From Cycas panzhihuaensis (Eukaryota; Cycadophyta), in assembly GCA_023213395.1 (NCBI GenBank), contig CM041465.1, positions 78,065,741-78,129,740 of the forward strand: a stretch of 64,000 nt of DNA. Direction: 5' to 3'. The notes below the pieces were generated by a model. That model was not told the DNA's origin and ran no database searches. It saw only the letters and a list, made by a program, of their open reading frames with translations. Position 1 is the first letter of the stretch. Every line of letters begins with the position of its first letter. Below are positions 23,105 to 35,674 of this stretch, in pieces. Both the position numbers and the translations under genes were made by a program.

Positions 23105-24213
23105 TGGACTCGAGACGCATCGACATAGGTTTATTCAGGTATACTTTCTTGCCTTTTCTTACCCATGCTTGATTGAGGTTATTTAGAGTAGGTTGCTTGA
23201 CATATGCCTGCCTGCACGCATTCCCTTTCTGCTTGCTCATAATGCATGTACTTACGGCACACCATTAGCCTATAACGACTCACAGCGGGGGCATTCTTCA
23301 GCGAATGCTACACCCCGTATGGCGCACAACCACCCACGTTGACTCCACGGTCTCCCGGGATGTTTCCGTCAGTCCTATTTGCTCTCGTTACGACATGTTG
23401 CTTATGTTGCAGTCCTTCCTAAGTCTGATTTAATCCTTAGTTAGGACTCTTTGCATTATTTTGGGTACTTGCCCATTGCCTGGGCATTCCCTCAGCTGCT
23501 CTAACTTATGTTTAGCCTTGATTTTTGCCCCAAAACCTAATATTTCTACTCATTTTTCTCTTTTTTCTTTCCACTGATCTGCGTGAACTTAGCGATCTGC
23601 AGAGTTCTGCATGATCAGAGTCTAAAGACAACCTGTTTGAAATTTAAAGAGAACCATGACGATTCCGTTTTTCGTGAAACCGCCGCATGGCATTGATTCA
23701 GTCGCCTAACATCCCCAACGCGTTCACTTTGTGAGCAGGGGGATAAAGGGGATTTTGCTCCCCATTTTTCAGATCTTTTTTTTTTTTGCCATTTTTCAAA
23801 TCTCTTGGAAGAATTTCTGACTTTCACACAATAAAACACACAGAAAAGACAAACTACATACACAGCAACTAGACAAAGGAGAAAAGGATTGCTATCAGCT
23901 AGACTTGCAGGGCCATTCTCGCCCCTGACTCCACAGCAAGCCCCATCTTTCTTTGCAGGTGCTAAAGGATTCAAGTGACATTTTCACCCAAAAGCTGCCT
24001 CAAGAGCCAACTTCCAAGGCTCCTCAACTTGCAAGGAGTTTTCTTCATCCTCACTCTTGCAAAGACCACTCATGATCAGTCCCTATATAGTGTTTATTGC
24101 TGTTGTTCCTAGCAGCAAAGTTCATGCTTGATCTTCTCCCTACAAGGTACTTCTTGTTTTTTATTTGTAATATATTTTATTCCTATTTCTTTTGTTCATT
24201 AATGAATGGGATC

Positions 24214-26743
24214 TGAAACGCTCTCCGCGGGAATGCGATCCTACGTCTAGCAAAGAAATACAAAACACAACATGATCGGGCTAGACAATGAGGATCTCAC
24301 CGCGGTCGTCCGTCTGTGAGCGGGTATGGGACTGCAAGGTGCCTGGTTGCTTCCAGGTAGCCGTGCAAGACGAGGCCTTCCTACCCTTGGATGGCGGGAA
24401 GGAAAAGGAAACCTCGCGTTGCTTCAAGGTAATGAGAAGGCAACGAGGGCAACAAACTCAACGCAACCAAGGCGTGAAGTAAGGCATGGGTTGGGAAATA
24501 CAACGTAAATGGGTCTTCTGTCTCACGTAATGCAAGGTAAAAGAAATCAGAGAAAAGTAAACGTAAAATAAAAGACTATTTCCTTTTCTTTATATTCCCT
24601 TCTCTTTACCTATTAAGCATGTATAAAAGGCAAGAACGCTAAAAGGAAAAAACAAAGGAAACGCGAGGAATACACGGATCCCATGGTTGAGGATGAAGTG
24701 CGGATCCTCTCCTCGGTTGCGCTCCTTTCCTCTCTCCTCCACGCATGCAACGTCGGTTGGAGGCGGCGAAGGGTTTACTTACCTCCCCTAAGGCATGCAA
24801 AGACTGAATAAAACGAAAGGACGAAAAGCAAAGCTCGAAACGAAAGGGGAGAAGAGATACCATGCGAGAGCCGACCCAAGGTTGATCTCGTGCACCACTC
24901 CTCCGACGTGATCCCGCAAACAAACAGAGAATGCCTTCCTCCTGGGAGAGGCTACGAAGCACAACAAGATATACGTGTATATCGAAATGAAATCAACTAA
25001 ACTAAAGAAACCAAGTTACGCACCAACACGTAACCAAAAATGAAACAACAACTGCGGTAAGCATACAAACCTGTCAAGCACCACAAAATATACTATATGG
25101 GATCGAGTGTAGCCCTGGGATGGCTAACTCACCCACGAGTGGTCTCCACGGGGTCCGGGAAGGTAATGCTAGCAGGCAACGAGGTGAGACAGGTAGTAAC
25201 AGGTTGCCTACACTAAAGGAAAAGAACTCAAACCGACCCTCTTAGGCTTCCCTAACCCCATTTCCTAAGAAAGAGCGGGTGATAAAGGGAGAGAGAGGAC
25301 AAGGGACGGAACCCTTGGGGAGAACGATGGCAATGGGGGACGGAACCCCGCCTATCTCCCTCTAATCCTCGCGTGAAACCCTTTATACCGACTAGCTTAG
25401 AAAATGGTGAAAGAGAAAGCTAGAAAGGGAAGGACGAGTCTCAAGGAAATGCAAAGAAATGTAACCAATCTAAGGGCAGCGCTATAGTAAGTCACCACTA
25501 GCCAAGATTACTTGCATCCAATGATAAAAGAAGATCCCAAAGCAAGTATATGCAAAAGAGAGGAAGGAAATTGCAAATAGAACAACAAAAGCAAGGAAAA
25601 ATGCACCAACAAGAGACAAGAAATACCTTGAATGAAGGAGAGCATGCATGCATGCACCTTGGCTACTTGGAGCAAGAAAGACAAGCAATGTCTAAGGTCG
25701 GTTTTGGTGTCCTTTGCAAGAAGATGGAAGGAGGAAGCTCCGTACAAGATGGGAGCTAGAAGTTGTCCTTTGGAGTAGTCTTTCTTGTGAAGAAATGCTT
25801 TGGATCTTTGAGTATTCGTAAGAGAAGGTGAAGCTTGCGATGGAGAGACGTAAGGGCGAATGGCCTGCAACTCCAGCTGGTAGTAGCCCACTTCACTTCT
25901 GCTCAACTGCTGTGCATGAAAATCCTTAGTTTCTGTGTTTTCCTTTGTCTTTTGGTAGAGAGTTTTGCTTGGAAGTCTAGAAAAGTGAACTCAAGAATGA
26001 GGCAAATGAATGAAAAAAGAGGTTTTATGCCTTGGGCATAGCAAGTGAACGTTGGGGGCCTTGGGGCGCCTCCAATCGTTCGGAGCCACGCGGCGATTCG
26101 CGGCAGCGCCGGCGTGGTTTCTTTTTTAATTTTAACTTAGTCATGCAAGAACTGGCGATGCATGATTCTGCATGATGCACCGTACCGCGCAAAACTTTGT
26201 GGTACCGCTAAGTTTGCAGCGGTACTGCCTGAAATTTGAAAAAGAGAAAAAAGTAACCTAAAAGTCATAAAAATCAACTTTTTAAGGTAAAAGGGGCTAG
26301 GGCCTCGAAATATATCCACTGGGAAGGCCCAAGCAATGCAAGTACTCAAAATGGTGCAAAGAGCCCTAACTAAGGGTTAAACCAGGCTTAGGAAGGGTTT
26401 GCAACATAAGTGGCACGCTGTAACAAGAGCAAACAGGCTGGCAAAAGCACAAACGAGCTGGCAGGAGCATCCTGAGAGACCATGGAGACATCGTGAGTGG
26501 CTGTACGCCATACGGGGTGTCGCATCCGCTTATGGATGCCCCCGCTGTGAGCCGTCATAGGCTAAAGGGTGCCGTTAGGCACATGCATTATGAACAGGCA
26601 AACGAGCAACGCGTGCAGGCAGGCACATGTTGATCAAACTATTCTAAATTACCTTAGCAATCATAAGTAAGAAAAGTAAGAACATATACTTGCACAAACC
26701 TGTGTCGATGCGTCCCGAGTCCATTCCCGGTAGCCGGGAAACA
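24214..26743 (-). mobile_element. Inverted solo LTR of the same Tat-like family
   Basis: The plus strand starts TGAAACGCTC, the reverse complement of the family LTR end GAGCGTTTCA. It ends GTAGCCGGGAAACA, the reverse complement of the family LTR start TGTTTCCCGGCTAC. The 2,530-bp length agrees with a whole LTR. The target duplication GGATC lies at 24209-24213 and 26744-26748, and the 3' LTR at 40739-40743 shows the uninterrupted site. It inserted into the LTR as a full element and lost its interior by LTR-LTR recombination, or this happened before the host copy moved. Confidence 0.93.
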
Positions 26744-28180
26744 GGATCCTAGTTAGCTAGTTTTCCTCATAAGTGTTGCACTAGATTAGTGATACCCTCC
26801 TGTTGTTTCTTCTTGTAAGCCTCTCTATTTTCTTTAAACTGTCTCTTTCACCCCTTCCTTAGTTAGCCGATGCAAAGGAGTACATACGAGGGTTTGATGG
26901 AGGTAGGCGGGGTTCCGTCCCCCATTGTTGTCCTTCTCCCCAAGGGTTCTGTCCCTTGTCCTCTTTCCCTTTGCCATCCGCGCTTTCTTAGGGAACGGGC
27001 TAAGAGAGTTTAGGGGATTTAGTTAGGGTGTTCCGATTAGCATAGGTAACCTGTCACTACATCATTACCAGAAGTCTCACCCATTGGTGTTGGGCCCTAC
27101 GTAAGCCTCAGTTTGTTCTGTTATTCTTTTCCTTGTTATGGTTTGTTACCTCACTACTTAGTTGCCAATTAGTTTTCCTTCCCGAGTTTCATGGAGGTCT
27201 CCCGTGGGTGAGTTAGCCATCCCGAGGCTATACTCCTTTCCCTTTCGAGTGTTTTCGTGGTGCATGGTGGTGAGAGCGTTTCTTGTATCTTGTTATTTCG
27301 TTTGGTTATATTCTGATGCTTAGCATAGATCTTCGTTTCATTTGATTTCAGTTTATATATATATTTCTTGGTATATCTTGTGGCCTCTCTTCCCAGAGGA
27401 AGGTGTCCTTCTCACCCGTTTGCAGGATTGCGCATTGGTGGACCAATACGTGGGACAAGCCCATTGCAGGTTAGTTCCTAGTGTAGTGCATGCCTTTCTT
27501 TGGTTTCAGGCTTTTCGTTTCTTTCCGTTTTATCTGCTTGTGCATGCTTAAGGGGAGGTAAGTAAACCCCTCTTCCATCGCTTCCAACAATTACCGCTGA
27601 TCTGTATTGCATGCACGGCGAACGGAGAAGGAAGGAGCGGGACTTAGAGAGACGAGCCGCACCTCCATTCAGGCGCCGGATCCAGGTATTCCCCTTGCTT
27701 CCTGTATATCCCCTTTTACATTGTTATCTTACATGCATTTGCCTGAGTAGTTAGAAAATTGTAAAAGAATATAAAGGAAAAAGGGGAAAGTGCATTCATT
27801 TCCACGTTATTTCTTGCTTTAGCTAGCATAGCTTAGCGTAGATAGTTTGCTCGTATTGCATTCGAGTTGCCCTCATTGCGCCCTTTTCTTGCATTTGCCT
27901 GCACATTAATTAGTTGCCCTTCCCTTCGTTGCCTTCTCATTGCCTTGAGAAGACGCAACGCATAAGGCATTCCCTCTCCTTCCTAGGCATCCGAAGGGTA
28001 GGAAGGCCTTGTTTTACACGGCTACTTGGAAGCAACCAGGCACCTTGCAGTCCCGAATCCGCGCTCCGGCGCACGGACGCCCTGCGAGGTGAGGTCCTCG
28101 CTGCCTAGCCTAGTTAGCATAACGTATTCTCATATCCTTTTGTTAGACGTAGGGACACCGCCCCGTAGTGAGCGTTTCAC

Positions 28181-28198
28181 TAGCGACCATACTGGGGA
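28181..28198 (+). other. Probable primer binding site of the Tat-like element
   Basis: TAGCGACCATACTGGGGA follows the 5' LTR end by one base. TGGCGACN-type sites are common in Tat-lineage elements, so I read this as a TGGCGAC site with one G-to-A change. The tRNA was not identified. Confidence 0.5.
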
Positions 28199-28453
28199 CT
28201 GCCAGTAAGGGAGCTAGATTCGCTTCCCCTTTTCGTTAGTGTTCTTGCCTCTAGGTAGTCTCTTACTCCGTGTTTTCAGTTGGGCAACCGCCAACGTGCT
28301 CGTATCATTTTCCTTCTTTTTTTTTTTTTATTCTTCTAACAACGCTCGCAAAGGCATTGCATGCGACGTTTCTCACGTCGCTTGTGAGGTCTGCCACCAT
28401 TGTTAGAAGACCAATCGCCTCGTTCCCTTCCGTCGTCGAACCCCGATTCAACA

Positions 28454-30210
28454 ATGGAAGGTTACCCGTCCGATTGGGCCTACCATACCATGACTTCAGG
28501 AACTCAAGAGTTCCCCTCATCTATCCCGGAATTCGCCCATGGGGGCGATGATTCCATCTACTATCCAAATGACCAGTTTCACCCTGCTAACTTTCATCCT
28601 TCCGCTCATACAACGGAAGATTCGGCTCCTCACGAGACTCACCACCCTACTGGTGAGCCTTACGAGGAGTGTCTTGAGGGATCCCCTACTTTCGAGATCT
28701 CATCGACTTCGTATGGCTACGAGGATACCCCTCCTGCTGATGTAGTCAAGGTGCTTAGCGAGTACTTCCAAACAACTCGCCGCCAACCGCATCCTAGGTG
28801 GTTTGAAGAAGTGTTGTGCAATGTAGCATCTTCTTCATCCATACCTGCACCTCCTACAATGAATGATGCCTCTGCCAAGACACTGCCCCTATGCCGTGTC
28901 TACCCTGGCTCCGAGGGCAAGCGTTGCGCCGCCTACCTCTAGCCATGGTCCTACTTCTTCAGGACCTGTCTGTGGCATGTCCTTTCCCCAACTTGGGGTC
29001 AGCATGTCGTTTCCGAGTCAAACGAATGCGCCGCCTTCGAACGTGGCGCATGCGTTCCTTAGTAGGCCTCGAGGCCCTACTAGTGCTGCTACCATCAACT
29101 ATGTAGGACCCACTCCGACATACGTTCAAAACCCTGCTGGTGGTCCTTCCCTTTACGTGCCCCTGTGTTTCTGGCCGCAACCTTGGGGGTAGGGTAGGGG
29201 AAACCATCTTCCTGCTTATGGGGTGGACCCATTGCACCCATATGGAGTTGCGCCACCTACGGGTGGCCCATATGGGCAAAACCCGGTCCCTCACCCTTCG
29301 TTTCCGCCATCTAGCACAACTCCTGTTGCCGCGTCTTCGCAAGGGAACTTACCTCCCTTCTAGAGCGTTTACCCACAACCCCCTTTCCAACAAGAGGCAT
29401 TTCTCCAAGGAGAGATGGGCTTACCACCCCCATCCATTCCTGTGCCTTTACCGGTCGTCGATCCGTTAGCCCATGTAAGGACATGCACTTTCATGGACTA
29501 TAGGTCAATGCCATTATCTGTTGAGGCGCTAAGGACTAACCTACCGCCTCACCCTCCTGAAGTTCCCAAATTCGATGGAACTTCATCGCAAGACCCAACC
29601 GAACACATACGTAGTTTTTCTATGGCATATATCGATTATTGGGCTTATGACCATATTCTACTGAAGCTTTTTCCGTGATCCTTGCAGGGTGACACCCTCA
29701 AGTGGTTTTATCGTCTTCCTGCTCATTCGATTTCTTTTCCAGCAATTGGTGGATGAGTTCGTCAACTATTTTGACGTAGCCCGTCCATTCGAAAGCGGAA
29801 TGAAAGCGCTTATGTCGCTTAAACAAGGTCACGACGAGATGAATCGTGACTTTGTGCGATGCTTTCATAATCTCCTTCACTCTACTAAGGCCACGTTGCC
29901 TGAAGAGTTGAAGCGAGATCTCTTCGTCAACGCACTTCGCCCTGAAGTACATGTGGAAGTCCTTAAGATGGGGGCAACTACATGTGACTCCGCGATTACG
30001 AGGTGCTTGGCGTTGGAGGCCAATGAGATCCAAGCTGGACTCAAGAAACCTCCTAAGCCCTCACAACGTCGTGAGGCACCTCCCCCAGCGAAGGAGACCA
30101 AACCTTCGCAGCCCACTAGGCCTACCTTTCATCCGACTAAGAGGACCCTAGATCCTCTTACCTCTGTTATTCGCTCATTTGAGTGCATGATGAAGGAGCT
30201 TAAACTCTAA
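28454..30210 (+). pseudogene. Tat-like gag, broken by frameshifts
   Basis: ATG at 28454 (context ACAATGGA) opens a Pro/Ser/His-rich N-terminal part (EGYPSDWAYHTM) to about 28870. The frame then changes and a Pro/Gly-rich linker follows to about 29460. The conserved gag core is PEVPKFDGTSSQDPTEHIR near 29559-29615, then LQGDTLKWFYRLPAHS near 29683-29730, VDEFVNYFD near 29751 and EELKRDLFVNALRPEVHVEV near 29902-29960. Frameshifts occur near 28880, 29200 and 29740. A stop after TLKL... at 30208-30210 ends the core. A zinc knuckle follows as a separate piece. Confidence 0.85.
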
Positions 30211-30219
30211 CCTCCTTCA

Positions 30220-30417
30220 TTGCTGACCTCCCATAAACCAGTTCAGCAAGCTTCTCGTGCGATGCCCCCCAAAGGGGGTAACACCCAGCCTTCTCAAGCA
30301 AGGAGGATTGATCCTCCCCTTGAGAAGAGGTGGTGTTCCATCCACGGGGAGTGTTTCCATGACGATTTGCGTTGTCCAAGAAGACTCCACGCTGACGCCC
30401 GCCATGGCGTCCCCTAG
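30220..30417 (+). pseudogene. Tat-like gag zinc knuckle segment
   Basis: The reading KRWCSIHGECFHDDLRCPRR near 30328-30387 has C-x2-H-x4-H-x4-C spacing, the form found at the gag C-terminus of Tat-type elements (WCxxHxxxGHxTxxC), used for RNA packaging. It is separated from the gag core by a stop and a frame change. Confidence 0.7.
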
Positions 30418-30947
30418 GCGGGCTTCGAGGCCTAACCTCGATCAACCTATTCATAGAGACCCGTTCACCAAACATGGGGAACGTGGTCGTGATGCTCAGC
30501 AAAGGAACAATCAGAATCGGGATAGATCCCCCGATTCTCGTCCTTCACATGGTAAAGGGAAGGGTATGCGAAGGCCATCTTCCCCTTCGCGCTCCCCTGA
30601 CCGCCGTGCTCCATCACCTTCGCGGTCCCATAACAAGGGAAAGAAGGTGATCCAAATGCTTGAGACCACTCCCCTTTACGTGTTGACCCGATCTCAAGTC
30701 GCAAAGGAGGCAACAGGCGCCTCCACGTCTACCTCGCAACTTAATCCTCCTTCGGAGGCCGTTCCTCCAGAGATTCCCGCACTTCCCAAGAGCATTCCCA
30801 TCCGCCCCGGTAGATTCGACTTTAGGAGAGCCCTTACCCAACCCACAGGGAGGGGTAAGCCCTTCTCTGTAGTCGAAGAGCTTCTCACTGTGGCTACCGG
30901 GATGTCCATCATGGACGTCTTGAGAAGTTGCCCGAAATGAATGCTCC

Positions 30948-31400
30948 TTGGAAGCTCTAGGATCGAATGATGCGTCCGCTCATGCCTTGGGCACAACCCA
31001 AAGTCTGCGAACCCGTCATCTCCTTCGATCCCGAGATCTTCCGCATCTAGTGGAAGGAACGCTAATGGAACTTCCCTTTACCATTACCATAGATACTCCT
31101 AATCAGACGCTGCGAAGAACCGTCGTGGACAACGATTCTTAGTTAATGCCATGCCCTTGCACGTTATGCAAGAGCTTGGCATTTCATATGGAACCTATTC
31201 CATGGCATTGTCGAGGTTATGAAGGTAGCGAGAAGACTCCCTTAGGATCTATCTCGATACCCTTACTCTCGAGGATAAGATCATTATCGACATCGCCAGC
31301 CTCGATGTTGACATTGATTACAACTTACTTCTGGGTCGACCATGGCTTGACCAAATGGGAGCCATGTGTTCCACCCGTTGGGGCAACTTAAATTTGTCCA
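30948..31400 (+). pseudogene. Tat-like aspartic protease, broken
   Basis: The reading TLRRTVVDNDS near 31109-31140 is followed, after a stop and frame change, by NAMPLHVMQELGISYGTYS near 31145-31200. Then come DVDIDYNLLLGRPWLDQMGA near 31310-31365. This is the Tat protease layout (DNGS..N..PL..L..LG ... LLGRPWL). The active site reads DNDS, with Asp in place of the usual Gly, so activity is unlikely. Upstream, 30440-30940 is an Arg/Ser/Pro-rich linker (RRPSSPSRSPDRRAPSPSRS). Confidence 0.75.
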
Positions 31401-32039
31401 TAACGGGCAAATGAAAGTTGTCTCCGCGAGTGATCGCGCCAAACAAGCTAGGCCTTACGCCTGTGCAAGCCATGGCCATACGAAGGGAAACAAACGCCCT
31501 TCTGATCATGTCTCGGCTTGCTCCATTGAATCCCGATTCCTTCACCGTGAAGAAGATCCCATATCTTCTTCTCCCGATTTGACGCTGCTTTCACCCCATT
31601 GGTGTCGGGAGCTATGGGTACCTCGCCATGTTTGACGATGACGGGTCCCATAGCAAGGATGAGGATCATCCTCACCTAGTTTCATTTCTCTGCACTAGTG
31701 TGGGGCATCCTCCTAGTCCTAGGTTTCCTCCTATGACCCCTTTTGTTATAGAGCCTGGTCATTTTCACATGTCACATGACATTGCGCATGTCGATCATCA
31801 CGTTCCTGGCTCTTCCGTCCCATCACCTCCCGTAGGTGATGATGTTGGGAGTTTCCCTCTTACCTTTTACGAGGGACCTCTCCTTGACTCTCCTTGAGAG
31901 TCTCTTAGGGATGATGGGCAGCTTTCAGGCCATACCGGTCCTATCGCTCCCACGCTATCTCGCACCTCGTCCATTCGAAGTCAGGTCATCCATGGGGTGG
32001 ACTACTTGGAAGACGATGAGGCTTTGCTGGAGCACTTAG

Positions 32040-33480
32040 CGGGTTCTATACCCAGTTTGCGTCCTGGTCACCATAGGCTTGGCCCCCAGAAGGTCTTAGT
32101 GATTGGGTCCGCATTAGCCGACCCAATCCCTTCTTCCGTTTCCTCTCTTCCGGTCGATCTTGCCCCCCTCCATTTTAAGGATGGGAATGCTATGTGCGTG
32201 TGGGCAACTCAGGACATAGTCCTTGCCCCGGACAAGGTCATCAAGGTAGGAGTAAAATGTACTCCTGACGAAGTGAGGGAATACTCTCTCCTGTTCCGGG
32301 AATTCTGCGATGTATTCGCATGGGACTACTCGGATATGAAGGGCATTGACCCCTCCATCGTCACGCATAACCTTACGACTTTTCCTGATGCTCGCCAAAG
32401 GCGTCGAAGGTTCCCTTCACCCAAGCTTTTCAAATTAAGATGGAGGTTGAGAAGCTTCTGGACGTGGGACTCATTTCTCCCATCGATTACCCTAAGTGGG
32501 TATCGAATATCGTTCCCGTTGCTAAGAAGAACGGGACCATTCGTATGTGTGTCGATTTTTGCGACATAAACAATGCTTGTCCTAAGGACAACTTTCCTCT
32601 TCCCTTCATTGATCAAATAATCGATCGTACGGCTGGATTCGAAGTTATGTCCTTGATGGATGGCTTCTCCGGCTATAACTAGATTCAGATTTCTCCTGAA
32701 GACCGCCATAAGACAGCCTTCACTACGCCATGGGGTACCTTTGCCTACAAAGCAATACCCTTTGGTCTTAAGAATGAAGGGGCTACTTATCAAAGAGCCA
32801 TGCATTTTATCTTTCACGACCTCATCAACAATACGTTGGAGGTTTTCATGGACGATATGATGGGCCTTTCTCATACCAGATCCCATCATCCCTCCGACTT
32901 GCGCGCCATCTTCACAAGATGCCACAAGTATCACGTTAGTCTAAATCCACTGAAATGCGTGTTTGCCGTCACTTCAGGCAAACTCTTAGGTTTCCTCGTG
33001 TCCCAACAAGGAATCCAAATCGATCTGAAAAAAGTCAAGGCAATCCTTGACATGCCGCCGCCTAGGACCCAATGACAAATTAAGTCGTTTCTAGGCAGTC
33101 TTGGTTTTCTGAGGCATTTATTGGCAAATTTCGCCATAAACGCCAAGCCTCTTACTAACCTATTGAAGAAAGGAGCCCCTTTTGTTTAGTCGGACAAGAC
33201 CCAAAAGGCCTTCGTAGGACTCAAGGAAGCTCTCATTTCTGCCCCTACACTGGCGCCTCCCCGCTTTGATAGGCCCTTCATCCTATACACCTCGACAACC
33301 GACGAATCCCTCGGCGCAATGGTCGCACAGGAGGACGATTCAGGAACCAAGATGGCTATTTATTTCATTAGTCGCATTCTCGTTGCCACTGAATTAAACT
33401 ATCCCCCCACCGAAAAGGAATGCCTCTCCTTGGTCTATGCGACCAAGAAGTTTAGGCATTACTGCTCGGTAATACCACCA
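32040..33480 (+). pseudogene. Tat-like reverse transcriptase and first RNase H, broken
   Basis: The Tat-type pre-RT motif EFCDVFAWDYSDMKGIDPSIV is near 32302-32364. RT: LLDVGLISPIDYPKWVSNI near 32452, VPVAKKNGTIRMCVDFCDIN near 32515-32572, SLMDGFSGYN*IQI near 32650, TPWGTFAYKAIPFGLKNEGA near 32728, and VFMDDMMG near 32844 (the family usually has YVDD). Connection: FLGSLGFLRHL near 33090. RNase H: FILYTSTTDESLGAMVAQED near 33279-33338, then YPPTEKECLSLVYA near 33402. Single in-frame stops at 32680-32682 (Trp position), 33073-33075 and 33187-33189 and a frameshift near 33470 break it. Confidence 0.9.
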
Positions 33481-33482
33481 AG

Positions 33483-34986
33483 GTGATCGTTCAATCCGAT
33501 CCCTTGCATTACTTACTTACTCGTTCAAATTTGACAGGTAGCGCGGGTCATTGGGCCGTCCTGCTTCAAGAATTCGATTTACAAGTCATCAACAGGAAGT
33601 CGAAGAAAGGAATGATAGTAGCAGAGCAATTAGCTAATGCTGCCATTCCCAACGCGAGTGGCGTTCCTGTTGACAACTCTTTCCTGGACGAGTCTATTAT
33701 GACCGTCCAAGACGCTTCTCCTCACCCACTCGCTGACAGCGAGTGGTATGGTGACATTGTGCGATATCTGACTCAGCAAGAATATCGCCCTGAAGGCAGT
33801 AACAAAGTTAGGTCGCATATTCGCGCCACTGCTAGGCAACACTTCCTCGTGAATGAAGTGTTGTACAAGAGATCCTTCGATGGGATCCTGCTTCGCTGCG
33901 TCGCTCCTGACGAAGCAGACCAAATACTCCACGAATGCCATCATGGCGTTTGTGGGGGCCACTTTGGGGGCCAATCCATGGCCCAAAGGATCCTCCTCAT
34001 GGGTTATTACTGGCCGTCCTTGTTCAAGGACGCCCACGCCTGTGCCCTTAGATGTCAGCGATGTCAGGAGCACGCCAATGTCTCTCACATACCTTCCGAG
34101 GCGTTGCACCCTATCGTGTCTCCGTGGCCCTTTTCTCAATGGGGCTTAGACCTCATTGGGGCTATATCACTGCCATCTTCCGCACAACATAAATATATCT
34201 TAACAGCTACCGAATACTTCACTAAATGGGTAGAGGCAATCCCCCTGTCCACTACACCTAGCAAGACGATAGCTACCTTCGTCTACCAGCATATTATTTG
34301 TCGTTCGTGATTCGGATGTCCTAATTACGGATAATGGAACTTCCTTCTGTAATAAGGAAATGGATGAATTATGCGAGAAATTCAAGATCTCACATAAGAC
34401 GTCATCCCCTTATTACCCCCAAGCAAACGGGCAAGTTGAATCTTTCAACAAAACGCTCGTCGACATTTTGAAGAAAACCGTCGCCCAGTCCCAAAGGGAT
34501 TGGCACATCCAACTCCCTTCCACCCTATGGGCTTATCGCACTTCCATCCGCACGGCTACCGGAATGACCCCATTCTTGTTAGTCTACGGAACCGAGGCAA
34601 TACTCCCACTGGAAGTGGAGATCCCCTCTCTTCAGGTTTCTCTTCGAGGCCTCATTGACGAGGAGTCTATTCGCCAGGCTCGCCTCCTAGACCTCGAAGC
34701 CCTGGATGAGAGGCGCTTAACGGCTTATCAAGCAAACCTCGCTTCGAAAGCCCGCTTACAAAGGACACACGACAAATGTCTCCGTGCTCGTCCTTTGTGC
34801 CTTGGGGACCACGTCCTCAAATTGGAGTACCTCTACGATCGCTTGGCCAAATTCAGGCCCAAATGGGTAGGCCCCTTCGTCGTTCTCAAAAGCCCCGATA
34901 ACGGTGCCTACAGGATCACCACCTTAGACGGCTTAGAATTTAAGAAAGCGGTCAACGGAAAATTCCTTAAGAAGTTTTACACGTGA
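33483..34986 (+). pseudogene. Tat-like RNase H end and integrase, one frameshift
   Basis: The first part (to TGA at 34308-34310) holds the RNase H tail (GSAGHWAVLLQEFDLQV), then the HHCC zinc domain: H and H in ILHECHHGVCGGHFGG near 33927-33972, C and C in CQRC near 34051. The core follows with WGLDLIGAI (first Asp) near 34141. After a frameshift near 34310, LITDNGTSF (second Asp) is near 34322, and PQANGQVESFNKTL near 34420 keeps the catalytic Glu. The C-terminus GDHVLKLEYLYDRLAKFRPKW runs to KKFYT at 34980-34982, stop TGA. No chromodomain follows. Only one frameshift separates this from an intact integrase. Confidence 0.92.
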
Positions 34987-35674
34987 TCTTTCTGCTCTTT
35001 TCTCCGCCATGCTCCGAAATTAACCTAAACTACCATTTTAAATTGTTCCCATTCCTCCCAACCACGGGTAGAATGGCAATTTAAGATGGGTTTTCACTTT
35101 GTCTTCTGGTTCCTCCCACGGAACCTGCATTCCCGTATCCTCTCGGGAACCTTTGTCCTCCTATTTGGGCATTCCCCAACTAGGACGACGCTGTGGATTA
35201 TCGTCACTCCATTCTCCTGCCTGTTGTTTCCTTTGCATATTCTGCTATGCTCCCCCGTGGACGTACATGTCGCTTTATTTCTAACCTCACACCTCTCGAT
35301 TACCTCTACTTACGGTGGACGTGTGTGATCCTATTAGACATATAGCCATACATGGAAGGAAACACATGCATATTGTAACAAAATTTTTATAACAAAAAAA
35401 AACTTACAATAAAACATATTTACATTTGCAACATACAAAATTATTCATTTACAAAAGTAAATCATACATGTTATCTCTATCATACATGATACACACCATT
35501 TCATGTCAAAATGGGGTTCCAATTACCCCGTGTATATATATATATATATCAAAAATGTCATGGTACATCATACATGTGGGAAGCCGGGATCCTTGCAGGG
35601 GGGGTACAATCATGTGAGCCTACATATGACCCCCTAGAGGCCCGTGCTTTCCCATCAAAACCATATGTACATCT
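34987..35674. other. Post-pol spacer of the Tat-like element
   Basis: No gene is seen. The right half (35330-35560) is AT-rich and contains a short (TA)n run near 35529-35550. It may be the 3' untranslated region of the antisense gene that ends near 35675. Confidence 0.5.

Larger units (their letters stand above)
23085..28179 (+). repeat. 5' LTR of the Tat-like element, interrupted by a solo LTR
   Basis: It begins TATTTCCCAGC (the family start, seen in the solo copy, is TGTTTCCC) and ends GAGCGTTTCA. It matches the 3' LTR at both sides of the 24214-26743 insertion. A 27-base stretch near 26780-26806 is absent from the 3' LTR. No gene is expected here. Open frames in both strands of this region are LTR sequence. 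Confidence 0.93.

Noticed and set aside
23615-23974. Minus-strand open frame of 119 codons in the 5' LTR, with a partial counterpart at 40165-40518 in the 3' LTR
   Set aside because: Both are the same LTR sequence. The start and the tail are in different frames between the copies, so there is no sign of selection on the protein.
24288-26349. Several open frames on both strands (for example 24639-24962, 25508-25906)
   Set aside because: They lie inside the inverted solo LTR, have no recognisable domain and do not keep frame in the other LTR copies.
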